NCBI GenBank assembly: GCA_024234735.1
Contig: JACKNV010000004.1
Coordinates: 186,001 to 250,000 of the forward strand
Source of the DNA: Pseudomonadales bacterium
Lineage (GTDB): Bacteria > Pseudomonadota > Gammaproteobacteria > Pseudomonadales > Halieaceae
Length of the DNA stretch: 64,000 nt
Direction of reading: 5' to 3'
The position numbers were made by a program, and so were the translations under genes. Under the pieces are notes generated by a model. The model saw only the letters and a program-made list of their open reading frames with translations. It made no database searches and had not been told where the DNA came from. Position 1 is the first letter of the stretch. Each line of letters opens with the position of its first letter. Shown here in pieces: positions 45,635 through 54,803 of the stretch.

Positions 45635-47632
45635 ATGTTCACCAAGATCCTGATAGCCAACCGCGGCGAGATCGCCTGCCGCGTGATCAAGACCGCCCAC
45701 CGCATGGGCATCGCCACCGTGGCGGTGTACTCGGATGCGGACCGCGAGGCACTGCACGTGCGCATGGCGGACGAGGCCGTGCATATCGGCGCCGCGCCGG
45801 CGCGCGAATCCTACTTGCTGGCGGAACGTATCCTCGAGGCCGCGCTGGCCACCGGGGCGCAGGCGATCCACCCCGGCTACGGGTTCCTGTCGGAGAACGC
45901 CGCCTTTGCCCGCGCCTGCGCGGAGCGGGGCGTGGTGTTCATCGGCCCCCCCGCCGCGGCCATCGAGGCCATGGGCTCGAAGTCGGCGGCCAAACGCATC
46001 ATGGAGCAGGCGCAGGTGCCACTGGTGCCGGGCTACCACGGCGACGACCAGGATCCGGCTGTGCTCAGGGCGGCGGCCGACGAGATGGGCTACCCGGTGC
46101 TGTTGAAGGCCACTGCCGGCGGTGGCGGCAAGGGCATGCGCCAGGTGTGGTCGGCGGCGGAGTTCGACGCGGCGCTGGCCGCCGCGCAGCGCGAGGCGGC
46201 CGCCAGTTTCGGCGACGACAGCATGCTGGTGGAGAAATACCTGACCAAACCGCGCCACGTGGAGATCCAGGTGTTCTGCGACAACGCCGGCAGCGGCGTC
46301 TACCTGGCGGAGCGCGACTGCTCGGTGCAGCGCCGCCACCAGAAGGTGATCGAGGAGGCGCCGGCGCCGGGCATGAGCGGGGAACTGCGCCGGCGGATGG
46401 GCGAGACCGCGGTGACGGCCGCCCAGGCCATCGACTACCGCGGCGCGGGCACGGTGGAGTTCCTGCTGGACGAGGACGGCAGTTTCTATTTCATGGAGAT
46501 GAACACCCGCCTGCAGGTGGAGCACCCGGTGACGGAGATGATCACCGGGCAGGACCTGGTCGAGTGGCAGCTGCGGGTAGCGGCGGGGCAGCCCCTGCCG
46601 CTGGCCCAGGAGCAGGTGAGGATTCACGGTCACGCCTTCGAGGCCCGGGTATACGCCGAGGACCCGGATAACGACTTCCTGCCGGTGACCGGCACCCTCA
46701 GCTACCTGCAGCCACCGGACGAGTCGCTGCACGTGCGGGTGGACACCGGGGTGCGCCAGGGCGACGAGGTCAGCGTCTACTACGACCCGATGATCGCCAA
46801 GCTGATCGTCTGGGACGAGTCCCGCGAGCGCGCCCTGCAGCGCCTGGCCAGGGCGCTGGCTGCCTATCGTATCGGCGGCACGGTGACCAACCTGGATTTC
46901 CTGTACAACCTGGCCACCTGCCAGCCCTTCGTGGAGGCGCAGCTGGACACCGGCTTTATCGACAAGCACGCCGAGCTGATCTTCCACCAGCGCCAGCAGG
47001 ACCTGGAGCGGGAGCTGCCGCTGGCGGCCCTGGCGCTGCTGCTGGACAAGCAGGCGCGGGGCGCGCCGCGCGCCTGCCTGGACCCCTTCTCGCCCTGGCA
47101 GCAGAGCAATGCCTGGCGCCTGAACGAACCCCACAGCCACCGCCTCACCCTGCACTGCCACGGCGCCGATCACCCGGTGGAGGTGGAGCAGGCCGGCGGC
47201 GGCTATATCGTGCGCGCCGCCGGGCGCGAACTGCGGCTGCTGGGCGAGCTCAACGGTGACACCCTGCAGCTGGATGTGGAGGGCCACCGCCAGCGCGGCA
47301 CCCTGGCGCGCACCCCGGACGGCTATACCCTGTACCTGGCCGGCGGCGCCTGCCACTTCCGCGAGGTGCTGCCGGATACCGGCGAGGCCGACGCCGGCGG
47401 GGCCGCCGGCGGCCTGGCGGCGCCCATGAACGGCACCATCGTCGCCCTGCTGGCGGAGCCGGGCAGCCGCGTGGAGGCCGACACCCCGCTGCTGGTGATG
47501 GAGGCGATGAAGATGGAGCACACCATCCGCGCCCCCGCCGCCGGTACGGTCAATGCCTTTTACTATCAACCCGGCGATCTGGTGGACGGCGGCGCCGAGC
47601 TGCTGGATTTCGCCGCCGGCGAGCAGGAGTAA
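45635..47632 (+). CDS. liuD: Methylcrotonoyl-CoA carboxylase, biotin carboxylase / carrier (alpha) subunit
   Basis: A 665-residue biotin-dependent subunit. The start MFTKILIANRGEIACRVI, ATP-grasp motif KATAGGGGKGMRQV, ERDCSVQRRHQKVIEEAP and EMNTRLQVEHPVTE make up biotin carboxylase. The C-terminal carrier domain holds the biotinylation site VMEAMKMEHTI. ATG 45635 is the family start; a longer frame from 45503 overlaps liuB. BirA encoded at 39-40 kb is the expected modifying enzyme. Confidence 0.95.
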   Translation: MFTKILIANRGEIACRVIKTAHRMGIATVAVYSDADREALHVRMADEAVHIGAAPARESYLLAERILEAALATGAQAIHPGYGFLSENAAFARACAERGVVFIGPPAAAIEAMGSKSAAKRIMEQAQVPLVPGYHGDDQDPAVLRAAADEMGYPVLLKATAGGGGKGMRQVWSAAEFDAALAAAQREAAASFGDDSMLVEKYLTKPRHVEIQVFCDNAGSGVYLAERDCSVQRRHQKVIEEAPAPGMSGELRRRMGETAVTAAQAIDYRGAGTVEFLLDEDGSFYFMEMNTRLQVEHPVTEMITGQDLVEWQLRVAAGQPLPLAQEQVRIHGHAFEARVYAEDPDNDFLPVTGTLSYLQPPDESLHVRVDTGVRQGDEVSVYYDPMIAKLIVWDESRERALQRLARALAAYRIGGTVTNLDFLYNLATCQPFVEAQLDTGFIDKHAELIFHQRQQDLERELPLAALALLLDKQARGAPRACLDPFSPWQQSNAWRLNEPHSHRLTLHCHGADHPVEVEQAGGGYIVRAAGRELRLLGELNGDTLQLDVEGHRQRGTLARTPDGYTLYLAGGACHFREVLPDTGEADAGGAAGGLAAPMNGTIVALLAEPGSRVEADTPLLVMEAMKMEHTIRAPAAGTVNAFYYQPGDLVDGGAELLDFAAGEQE

Positions 47633-47638
47633 GCAGCC

Positions 47639-48544
47639 ATGCAACTGCCCGAGAGCGTCACCCTGGTGGAGGTCGGCCCCCGGGACGGCCTGCAGAATGA
47701 GGCCCGCACCATTCCCCTGGCGGCCAAGTTGCAATTGCTGGACGACCTGGCCGCCGCCGGCCACCGGGTCATCGAGGCGGGCAGTTTCGTCAACCCCAAA
47801 TGGGTGCCGCAGATGGCCGACAGCGAGGCGGTGTTCGCCGGCCTGCAGCGCCGCCCCGGGGTGCGCTATACCGCCCTCACCCCCAACCTGCAGGGCTTCG
47901 AGCGGGCGCTGGCCGCCGGGGCCGACGAGGTGGCCATCTTCGCCGCCGCCTCGGAGGCGTTCTCGCAAAAGAACATCAACTGCAGCATCGCCGAGAGCCT
48001 GCAGCGCTTCGAGCAGGTGATGGCGGCTGCCGGCGAACGCGGTGTGCCGGTGCGCGGCTACGTCTCCTGCGTGCTGGGCTGCCCCTACGAGGGCGAGGTC
48101 GCCCCCGCCGCGGTGGCCGCGGTCACCGCCGAGCTGCTGGCGATGGGCTGCTACGAGGTCTCCCTGGGAGACACCATCGGCACCGGCACCGCCGGCTCCA
48201 TGGCGCGCCTGCTGGAAACCCTGCTGGCGCAGTTCACCCCGCAACAGCTCGCGGTGCACTGCCACGACACCTACGGGCAGGCGCTGGCCAACATCCTGGT
48301 GGCGCTGCAACACGGCATCGCCACGGTGGACACCTCGGTCGCCGGCCTGGGAGGCTGCCCCTATGCCCGGGGCGCGTCGGGCAACGTCGCCACCGAGGAC
48401 GTGGTATACATGCTGGACGGCCTGGGCATCGCCAGCGGCCTGGACCTGGCGGCCCTGGCCGCCGCCGGCAACCGCATCTGCGCCACCCTGGGCCGCCCCA
48501 ACGGCGCGCGCACGGCACGGGCGCTGGACGCCAGATCTGCCTGA
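47639..48544 (+). CDS. liuE: Hydroxymethylglutaryl-CoA lyase
   Basis: A 301-residue DRE-TIM lyase: VEVGPRDGLQNEARTIPL at the start, EAGSFVNPKWVPQMADSEAV, YVSCVLGCPYEGEV, VSLGDTIGTGT and VHCHDTYGQALANIL. The catalytic Cys sits in GLGGCPYARGASGN. It splits HMG-CoA into acetyl-CoA and acetoacetate, the last step of leucine degradation. It starts 6 nt after liuD and ends the operon core. Confidence 0.95.
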   Translation: MQLPESVTLVEVGPRDGLQNEARTIPLAAKLQLLDDLAAAGHRVIEAGSFVNPKWVPQMADSEAVFAGLQRRPGVRYTALTPNLQGFERALAAGADEVAIFAAASEAFSQKNINCSIAESLQRFEQVMAAAGERGVPVRGYVSCVLGCPYEGEVAPAAVAAVTAELLAMGCYEVSLGDTIGTGTAGSMARLLETLLAQFTPQQLAVHCHDTYGQALANILVALQHGIATVDTSVAGLGGCPYARGASGNVATEDVVYMLDGLGIASGLDLAALAAAGNRICATLGRPNGARTARALDARSA

Positions 48545-48587
48545 GGTAAGCTGGCAGGCACCGCGAGGGCACCACCGGAGTCCCCCC

Positions 48588-48932
48588 ATGGTGACCAAGA
48601 ACACATCCCTGTTCCGCCTGCGCAACCTGGCGGCCCTGCTGGTGACCCTGTCGGGGGTCGGCCAGGTGGCCATGCTGTGGTTCCGCCCGCTGACCGGCGA
48701 GGCGGTGATCGACGCGGTGATCGGCATCGTCTACATCATTATCGGCATCGGCCTGCAGGGCCAGTCGCGCTTCACCCTGTTCGTGGCCATCGCCGTGCCG
48801 GCGACCGTGGCCGGGCTGATCGTCAACAGCGAGCCGCTGGAAACCATGGCCTCCCTGCAGCGCACCCGGGTGGCGCTGGATGCCGCGGTGATGCTGTGCG
48901 CCGCCATCGTGCTGGCCAAGACCGAGAGCTGA
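48588..48932 (+). CDS. Small integral membrane protein
   Basis: A 114-residue protein with four hydrophobic segments (LAALLVTLSGVGQVAMLWF, AVIDAVIGIVYIIIGIGL, FTLFVAIAVPATVAGLIV, DAAVMLCAAIVLA). ATG 48588 follows a weak GGAG site. It starts 43 nt after liuE and could be cotranscribed. I do not recognise the family and no function is proposed. Confidence 0.65.
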   Translation: MVTKNTSLFRLRNLAALLVTLSGVGQVAMLWFRPLTGEAVIDAVIGIVYIIIGIGLQGQSRFTLFVAIAVPATVAGLIVNSEPLETMASLQRTRVALDAAVMLCAAIVLAKTES

Positions 48933-49058
48933 ATTCACCGCGGGCGCGGTGCAAGCATTTGAGCCGTCCCCGCATTCCTCGGCGCGCGCCGTGCCAGCCA
49001 CGTGGGCCGTTGCTATGCTGCTGGCCTGCCCCGCCGACACCACCGCAGGAGACCCGGC

Positions 49059-50279
49059 TTGAGCGATGAACCCTATATCCTGATCACCGCCGACACCCAC
49101 GCCGGCGGCAGCCACGCCCAGTACCGGGAATACCTGGACACCGCGTGGCGCGAGGCCTTCGACGAGTGGCGCGGCGGCTACCGCAACCCCTCCCAGCAGC
49201 ACTACGGCAGCAAGAAGCTGCGCAACTGGGACCTGGAGATTCGCAGCCGCGACCAGAACAGCCAGGGCGTGGTCGGCGAAGTGGTCTACCCCAACACCGT
49301 GCCGCCGTTCTTCGCCAAGAGCATCGTCACCGCCCAGCCGCCGCGGCCCGAGCACTACCAGCGCGCCCTGGCCGGCATCCGCGCCCACAACCGCTGGCTG
49401 GTGGATTTCTGCGCCGAGGACCCGGACCGCCGCGCCGGGGTCGGGCTGATCCTGCCCAACGACATCGACGAGGCCATCAAGGACGTACACTGGATCGCCG
49501 AGCAGGGCCTGCGCGGCGGGGTGCTGCTGCCGCTGGTGCCCGAGGACTGCACCTGGCTGAAGCCCCTGTACCACCCGGACTGGGAGCCGCTGTACGCCGC
49601 CATCCAGGATTGCGACCTGGTGATGAACCAGCACTCCGGCCAGGGCCTGCCCGACTACGGCAGCGGCGCGGTGGCCGAGGCCCTGTGGATGTCGGAGGTG
49701 CCCTTTTACTGCAAGCGAGGCTATGCCCACCTGCTGCTCAGCGGGGTGTTCGAGCGCTACCCGCGGCTGCGCTACATCCTCACCGAGTCGGGCTGCTCCT
49801 GGGCCCCCGAGATGCTGCGCAGCCTGGACCGCATTCACGAGGGCTTCAGCGCCGGCGCCATCGGCGAAATGACCTATGCCGGCATGGAGTGGGTGCTGAA
49901 AGAGCCCCCCAGCTTCTACGCCCGGCGCAACTGCTACTACGGCGCCAGCTTTCCCAGCCTGGCGGAACTGGACGGCCGCGAGGAGGTCGGGGTGGAGCAG
50001 ATCTGCTGGGGCAACGACTACCCCCACTACGAGGGCACCTTTCCCTACAACCTCGAATCGCTGCAACTCACCTTCGGCGCCGTGCCGGACGCCGAGCGCC
50101 GCATGATCCTGGGAGAAAACGCCGCCCGCCTGTACAACTTCGACCTGGACAAACTGCGCCCCCTGGCGGCGCGGTACGGGCCCACCCCGCAGCAGGTGGA
50201 GACGCCGCTGCGGCAGATACCCGAAGACAGCGGCTGCTACCTGTTCGTGGACGAGCGCCGCAGGCGGGGCACGCGGTAG
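49059..50279 (+). CDS. Amidohydrolase family 2 (TIM-barrel metal-dependent hydrolase)
   Basis: About 406 residues, started at TTG 49059 because AGGAG lies 7 nt upstream and the earlier in-frame codons look non-coding. Barrel landmarks are ITADTHAGGS (in place of the usual D-x-H), AGVGLILPNDIDEAIKDVHWI, LVMNQHSGQG, ILTESGCSWAPEMLRSLDR and the late Asp in CWGNDYPHYEGTFP. The last motif is typical of the family that includes ACMSD-like decarboxylases and the 2-pyrone and TIM-barrel hydrolases of steroid or aromatic catabolism. The substrate is unknown. Confidence 0.8.
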   Translation: MSDEPYILITADTHAGGSHAQYREYLDTAWREAFDEWRGGYRNPSQQHYGSKKLRNWDLEIRSRDQNSQGVVGEVVYPNTVPPFFAKSIVTAQPPRPEHYQRALAGIRAHNRWLVDFCAEDPDRRAGVGLILPNDIDEAIKDVHWIAEQGLRGGVLLPLVPEDCTWLKPLYHPDWEPLYAAIQDCDLVMNQHSGQGLPDYGSGAVAEALWMSEVPFYCKRGYAHLLLSGVFERYPRLRYILTESGCSWAPEMLRSLDRIHEGFSAGAIGEMTYAGMEWVLKEPPSFYARRNCYYGASFPSLAELDGREEVGVEQICWGNDYPHYEGTFPYNLESLQLTFGAVPDAERRMILGENAARLYNFDLDKLRPLAARYGPTPQQVETPLRQIPEDSGCYLFVDERRRRGTR

Positions 50280-50316
50280 CGCCGATTTCGTTCGACCAGC
50301 GCAGCGCGACTGCGGC

Positions 50317-50322
50317 TATAAT
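50317..50322 (+). promoter_or_regulatory. -10 element before yaeQ
   Basis: A consensus TATAAT lies 39 nt upstream of the yaeQ start in the 82-nt gap after the amidohydrolase gene. No good -35 is seen at 17 nt; TTCGAC is 20 nt away. Confidence 0.4.
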
Positions 50323-50361
50323 GCCCGCCCCGGCAACCCCCGCACGAGGCGCTCACCCCCC

Positions 50362-50910
50362 ATGGCACTCAAACCCACCATCTACAAGGCCCAGGTGGAG
50401 CTCGCCGACAGCGACCACAGCCGCTACCAGAGCCTCAACCTGACCCTGGCCCGGCACCCCTCGGAAACCCTGGAGCGCATGGCCGCCCGCCTGCTGGCCT
50501 ATTGCCTCAACGCCGGGCGCGGCCTGGAATTCACCCGCGGCCTGTCCACCGCCGAGGAGCCGGACCTGTGGCAGCACGCCGACAACGGTGAGATCGCCCA
50601 CTGGATCGAAGTGGGCCAGCCGGAGGAACCGCGCCTGCGCAAGGCCTGCGGCCGCGCCCGCCGGGTGAGCGTGTACGCCTTCGGCAAAAGCAGCGACACC
50701 TGGTGGCAGCTCAACGGCGCGGCCATCGCCGCCCTGCCCCGCTGCACCGTGTGGCAGCTGGACTGGCCGCAGATGATGGCCGTCGCCGCCCTGCTGGAGC
50801 GCACCATGGCGCTGACGGTGAGCATCGTCGGCGGCGTCATATACCTGGACAACGGCGGCGCCTCGGCGAGTATCGAGCCGGTGCTGCTGGCCGATTCGGC
50901 GGAGGGCTAA
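50362..50910 (+). CDS. yaeQ: YaeQ family protein
   Basis: A 182-residue protein of YaeQ type, a PD-(D/E)xK-like fold: MALKPTIYKAQVELADSDHSRYQSLNLTLARHPSET at the start, LLAYCLNAGRGLEFTRGLS, DLWQHADNGEIAHWIEVGQPEEPRLRKACGRA (Asp and Glu of the nuclease-like core), and VYAFGKSSDTWW. YaeQ was named for suppressing loss of the RfaH elongation factor; its biochemical role is unsettled. Full length. Followed by a long palindromic element. Confidence 0.92.
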   Translation: MALKPTIYKAQVELADSDHSRYQSLNLTLARHPSETLERMAARLLAYCLNAGRGLEFTRGLSTAEEPDLWQHADNGEIAHWIEVGQPEEPRLRKACGRARRVSVYAFGKSSDTWWQLNGAAIAALPRCTVWQLDWPQMMAVAALLERTMALTVSIVGGVIYLDNGGASASIEPVLLADSAEG

Positions 50911-50986
50911 CGGCGCCGGCCGGGAAAGTTTTTTTCGAATGCGAGTATCGGGGAAGCAGGCGAAAAAACTTTCCCGGCCGGAGCCG
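50911..50986 (+). repeat. Long palindromic element, copy 1
   Basis: Left arm 50911-50937 and right arm 50961-50986 pair over about 26 bp with one bulged T and one mismatch. Loop 50938-50960 is 23 nt and contains the core CGAGTATCGGGGAAG. Outer stem is CGGC(G/T)CCGGCCGGG; inner stem is AAAGTTTTTT/AAAAAACTTT plus CG. It lies directly after the yaeQ stop, between convergent genes. Related copies are at 57020 and 57212 with different but still paired inner stems. Confidence 0.85.
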
Positions 50987-50992
50987 CCAGCC

Positions 50993-51008
50993 TTGTCGGA
51001 TCCGACAA
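50993..51008. repeat. 16-bp perfect palindrome
   Basis: TTGTCGGATCCGACAA, 6 nt after the palindromic element copy 1 and before the end of the convergent DUF21 gene. It could be a small terminator stem (followed by TCAAAAG) or a protein-binding site. Confidence 0.5.
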
Positions 51009-51065
51009 TCAAAAGCCTGCACTCAAGCCATCAGATGGAGCCAAACACAGTTCGGAACTGTGGGA

Positions 51066-52121
51066 TCACACCTGCTTGCGCCCAGACCCCTCCAATGAGC
51101 TGTACAGGCCGATACCCTTGAACAGGCGGCCGAGGATATCGGCGCCGGTGATGATGCGGCGCTGTTCGCCCCACAGCAGAATCACGTCCTGCTTCAGCGG
51201 CAGGTCCGACTGGGCCTCCGCCTCGCCCTTGAACAGGGCGATCACCGAGCCCAGGCGGGTATTCGCATCGCTCACCACCACCGGGCGGTGGCAGAACGCC
51301 AGCGGGTCCACCACCGCGTCTTCCGGGACGAACACCTCGCGCAGGTAGGCGTCGGCGTCCAGCACCAGGCGCGGCGGACTGGCGCCGTCGACGATGATGA
51401 TCCAGTGGCAGCCGGTGGCCGCCACCCGCAGCGCCAGTTCGCGCTGGGCCTGCAGCGGCGCCGTGGTCTCGCTGAAAAACTGCGGCCGGCCCTGGACGAA
51501 GGGGAAATCGAACACGCTCTCCGGGCGCACCTCCTCGCCCTCCCTGGCCACCGGCACATCGTCTATCGCCAGAAAGTTGAGGGCGCCGATACCCTCCACC
51601 GCGTCCACCTCGGAGTCCTCCGACTGGATGTGCTTGTAGATCAGGTGGTGCAGCTCCCTTTCCTGGAAAAACTGGGTGTCCTCCCTGCCCAGCCACAGGT
51701 CCAGCATCAAGGCGCTGGGTTTGGCGATGGGGTACAGCAGCAGCTGGTAGAAACGGATCAGCGGCGCCAGCATGGCCGCCATGCGCAGGGCGTTGCGGGA
51801 GAAGTAGGCCTGCGGCGCGATCTCCCCGCCCAGGGTGATGACGAAGGTGGAGAACACGAAGGCCACCAGGCCGGTCATCACCGAGTTGGACAACAGGGTC
51901 AGCAGCACGTTGATGCCCACGTTGCCCCACAGGATGGTGGTCAGCAGGAAGTTGGAATCGTGGCGCAGCTTGAGGATGCGCGCCGCCGCCGCGCTGCCGT
52001 TGGCGACCTGTATTTCCAGGCGCAGGCGGCTCATGCTGAAATAGGCCAGGTTGAGGCCGGAGAAAATCGCCGACTGGCTCAGGCACCCCGCGATACCCAG
52101 CCAAATCCAGTAGTCTGCCAT
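51066..52121 (-). CDS. DUF21 (CNNM)/CBS-type membrane protein
   Basis: A 351-residue protein. The first 150 residues form a DUF21-like membrane domain (GIAGCLSQSAIFSGLNLAYFSMSRLRLEI, ILWGNVGINVLLTLLSNSVMTGLVAFVFSTFVITLGGEIAPQAYFSRNAL). Then a cytosolic region with a degenerate CBS pair follows (VFVPEDAVVDPLAFC, DVILLWGEQRRIITGADILGRLF). CNNM/CorC proteins are linked to magnesium and cobalt efflux. ATG 52121 (MADYWIW) has only a weak ribosome binding site. It is transcribed towards yaeQ, divergent from the DUF432-MscS-MgtE operon, another Mg2+-linked set. Confidence 0.8.
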   Translation of the reverse strand: MADYWIWLGIAGCLSQSAIFSGLNLAYFSMSRLRLEIQVANGSAAAARILKLRHDSNFLLTTILWGNVGINVLLTLLSNSVMTGLVAFVFSTFVITLGGEIAPQAYFSRNALRMAAMLAPLIRFYQLLLYPIAKPSALMLDLWLGREDTQFFQERELHHLIYKHIQSEDSEVDAVEGIGALNFLAIDDVPVAREGEEVRPESVFDFPFVQGRPQFFSETTAPLQAQRELALRVAATGCHWIIIVDGASPPRLVLDADAYLREVFVPEDAVVDPLAFCHRPVVVSDANTRLGSVIALFKGEAEAQSDLPLKQDVILLWGEQRRIITGADILGRLFKGIGLYSSLEGSGRKQV

Positions 52122-52243
52122 TGCTGTCGATCCGTTTCTTCCACTCAGGGAGATGGCCCTGCTATGCTGCCGGGCCGGTAAGATCATAGCAGAGAGCGGG
52201 CGGGTACCGGCGCTGCGCCCGCACAGCACAGGCGAGTGAGGCC

Positions 52244-53032
52244 ATGGCACGCAGGAAACAGGAACCCCCCGAGCTGTCCCTGGGACTGTGGTCCCGGCCC
52301 TGGCCAGTGCAGGAGGCGCCGCTGCAGGTGGAGTTGGGCGACCTGTCGCTCACCGTGCAGCATTTGCACCACGAATGGCAGTTGAACTACCACTGGACCC
52401 GCCGCGAGAACAACGGCGGTTTCTCCTGCGAACCGTTGCAGGGGTCACCGCGGCCCGAGGACAAGGTGGATCGTATCGCCATGGAAAAAATGAGCGCCGC
52501 GGTCCGCCTGCTGCCGCGCCTGGCCGACCGTCCCGTGGTGGTGCGCCCCTACTCGGCGCTGACCCTGCCGGCCCACAACCGGGTGACGCTGTTCGTCAGC
52601 ACGCCCCTGTGGCTGGCGCTGGAATTCGCCCCCGGGGTGCAGCGCGAGCTGCCGGCCCAGCAGCTGTCGGACACCTGGATGGGCGCCCTCACCGGCCACG
52701 GCGAGCTGTGCTACGGCTCCCACACCCACGCCCGGCTGGACCGCGAGCTGCTGCTGAAACGGCCGTTTCGCGCCATTACCCCCATCACCATCCACAACAA
52801 GAGCCAGGGGGACGCCACCCTGGAACGCCTCAGTATTCCCGCGCCCTTTCTCTCCCTGTACGGCCAGGAAGAACAGTTGGTGACCGAACCCCTGACCATC
52901 GCCATGGACCGGGAAAAGGCCGAGGGTGTCGTGCATATCGGCTCCCTGGAGGGCGTGCCGCGCATCGCCGGCGCGCGGCGCCGGGCCGACCGGGGCATCC
53001 TGGTGAGCGCCTGGGAAAACCTGTTTGCCTGA
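52244..53032 (+). CDS. DUF432 family protein
   Basis: A 262-residue soluble protein resembling DUF432: a repeated beta-sandwich-like build with WSRPWPVQEAPLQVELGDLSL, LPAHNRVTLFVSTPLWLALEF, QLSDTWMGALTGHGELCYGSHTHARLD, RAITPITIHNKSQGDATLERLSIP and ILVSAWENLFA. The function is unknown. From memory DUF432 is best known from archaea and often adjoins mechanosensitive channels, which fits here: mscS follows 15 nt downstream. It is probably an accessory factor of that channel. First gene of a five-gene operon. Confidence 0.75.
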   Translation: MARRKQEPPELSLGLWSRPWPVQEAPLQVELGDLSLTVQHLHHEWQLNYHWTRRENNGGFSCEPLQGSPRPEDKVDRIAMEKMSAAVRLLPRLADRPVVVRPYSALTLPAHNRVTLFVSTPLWLALEFAPGVQRELPAQQLSDTWMGALTGHGELCYGSHTHARLDRELLLKRPFRAITPITIHNKSQGDATLERLSIPAPFLSLYGQEEQLVTEPLTIAMDREKAEGVVHIGSLEGVPRIAGARRRADRGILVSAWENLFA

Positions 53033-53047
53033 CGAAGAGCAAGACCC

Positions 53048-53902
53048 ATGAATGAACTGATCCCCCAGGCCCCGGTGGAAGACGCCATCAACTGGCTGGC
53101 CATCGCCAAGGCCATCACACTGTTCGCCGCCGGCTGGGTACTGGCCCGGCTCGCCACCGGCCTGTTCCGCCGCGCCGCGAGCCTGCGGCTGGGCCCCCAC
53201 CTGCTGGCCATCTACAGCCGCCTGATCGCCTACGCCATCCTGGCGCTGTTCACGGTAACCGCCGTGCAGCAACTGGGCTTCGACATCTCCGTGCTGCTGG
53301 GTGCGGCCGGCATCCTCACCGTGGCTATCGGCTTCGCCGCCCAGACGTCCGCTTCCAACCTGATAAGCGGCCTGTTCCTGCTGGGAGAAAAGCCCTTCGA
53401 AGTGGGCGACGTGCTGCGGGTCGACGGCGAAACCGGCGAGGTGGTCGGCATCGACCTGCTGTCGGTCAAGCTGCGCACCTTCGACAACCTGTTCGTACGC
53501 CTGCCCAACGAGACCCTGATCAAGAGCAAGGTGGTCAACCTCACCAAGTTTCCCCTGCGGCGCATCGACCTGGTGGTGGGAGTCGCCTACAGGGAGGACC
53601 TGAAGCGCGTCATCGGCCTGTTGCTAGAGGTGGCCGAGCGGGAACTGCGCTGCATGGAGGAACCGCAGCCCTTCTGTGTGGTCACGGCCTTCAACACCTC
53701 GTCCATCGACCTGCAACTGTCGGTTTGGTGCCGCAAGGAAGTGTTTCGCGACCTGAAAAGCGAAATGATGGTGGCGATCAAGGCGAGCTTCGACCGCAAC
53801 GGGATCGAGATACCCTTTCCCCATGTATCGCTGTACGCCGGCTCGCAAACCCCGCCCTTCCCGCTGCAAAACCGCGATGCCGAAAGCGCGCCGCCGGACT
53901 GA
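53048..53902 (+). CDS. mscS: MscS-family small-conductance mechanosensitive channel
   Basis: A 284-residue channel: three hydrophobic segments (ITLFAAGWVLARLA, YAILALFTVTAVQQLG, then the pore-lining VLLGAAGILTVAIGFAAQTSASNLISGLFLL). The MscS beta domain follows (FEVGDVLRVDGETGEVVGIDLLSVKLRTFDN, VRLPNETLIKSKVVNLTK), then the cytoplasmic alpha/beta domain ending IEIPFPHVSLYA. It opens under membrane tension to release solutes. The gene lies in an operon with DUF432 and MgtE-type Mg2+ transport genes. A 61-nt gap follows, with a possible internal -10 (TACAAT at 53924). Confidence 0.93.
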   Translation: MNELIPQAPVEDAINWLAIAKAITLFAAGWVLARLATGLFRRAASLRLGPHLLAIYSRLIAYAILALFTVTAVQQLGFDISVLLGAAGILTVAIGFAAQTSASNLISGLFLLGEKPFEVGDVLRVDGETGEVVGIDLLSVKLRTFDNLFVRLPNETLIKSKVVNLTKFPLRRIDLVVGVAYREDLKRVIGLLLEVAERELRCMEEPQPFCVVTAFNTSSIDLQLSVWCRKEVFRDLKSEMMVAIKASFDRNGIEIPFPHVSLYAGSQTPPFPLQNRDAESAPPD

Positions 53903-53963
53903 CGCGAGTGCACGAATACACGCTACAATCTGCCACTGACCCGGCCCCTGCGAGGAGCTTGCC

Positions 53964-54803
53964 ATGCCCGATGCCGCCGAACTCACCGCCCAGCTCGAGG
54001 CCACCCTGCTGGGCGCGGCCAACGAGATCATCGCCGCCCTGCCGGGCATCCTCGGCGGCCTGGTGCTGCTGCTGGTGGGCTGGTACGCCGCCCGGCTGAT
54101 CCGCGCCGCCACCCTCAAGCTGATGGACCTGGTCAATCGCGCCCTGGAAAAACTGCTGTCCGGGCGCACCCGGGCGGTGGTGTATTTCTCCTCCGGCATC
54201 GCCAACCTGGTGGCCAGTATCCTGTTCTGGATAACCCTGTTCGTGTTCGTCACCGCCGCCCTGGACGTCGCCGGTCTCACAGCGGTGTCGGCCTGGCTGG
54301 AGCGCATCGTGGAATTCCTGCCCGGCATCGTCACCGGCGGCCTGATCATCCTGGTGGGCTATATCCTCTCCGCCCTGGTGCGGGACGTGACCCTGGCGGC
54401 GGCCCACGCCGCCGAGTTCACCGAGTCGGTGGTGATCAGCCGCCTGGCCCAGGGCATCACCCTGGTGACCGCGCTGGTCATCGGCCTGGACCAGATCGGC
54501 ATCGACGTCACCTTCCTCACCACCATGCTGGGGGTGACCAGCGCCGCCCTGCTGTTCGGCTTCGCCCTGGCGTTCGGCCTGGGTGCCCGCGCCCTGGTGA
54601 GCAACCTGATCGCCGCCCACCACCTGCGGGAGGTGCTCGAGCCCGGCCAGGATATCCGCGTCGGCGAGTTCGCGGGCACGGTGCTGGAAGTGTCGCCCAC
54701 CGCCATCATCCTCGACACCCCCGAGGGGCGCACCTCGCTGCCGGCCAGCCTCTACCAGGAGCAGGCCATGGTAATGCTGCTGCAGGACGGCGCCGATGAG
54801 TGA
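53964..54803 (+). CDS. MscS-like / conserved TM-helix membrane protein
   Basis: A 279-residue protein. Two repeats of a conserved hydrophobic helix (LPGILGGLVLLLVGWYAARLIR and LPGIVTGGLIILVGYILSALVRD) match the TM_helix family seen around MscS channels. The pore-like VTSAALLFGFALAFGLGARALVSNLIAAHHL and a short beta domain (GQDIRVGEFAGTVLEVSPTAIILDTPEGR) follow. It is a minimal channel-like protein lacking the large cytoplasmic cage of MscS. It overlaps the next gene by 8 nt, so it is translationally coupled to the MgtE-like gene. Confidence 0.83.
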   Translation: MPDAAELTAQLEATLLGAANEIIAALPGILGGLVLLLVGWYAARLIRAATLKLMDLVNRALEKLLSGRTRAVVYFSSGIANLVASILFWITLFVFVTAALDVAGLTAVSAWLERIVEFLPGIVTGGLIILVGYILSALVRDVTLAAAHAAEFTESVVISRLAQGITLVTALVIGLDQIGIDVTFLTTMLGVTSAALLFGFALAFGLGARALVSNLIAAHHLREVLEPGQDIRVGEFAGTVLEVSPTAIILDTPEGRTSLPASLYQEQAMVMLLQDGADE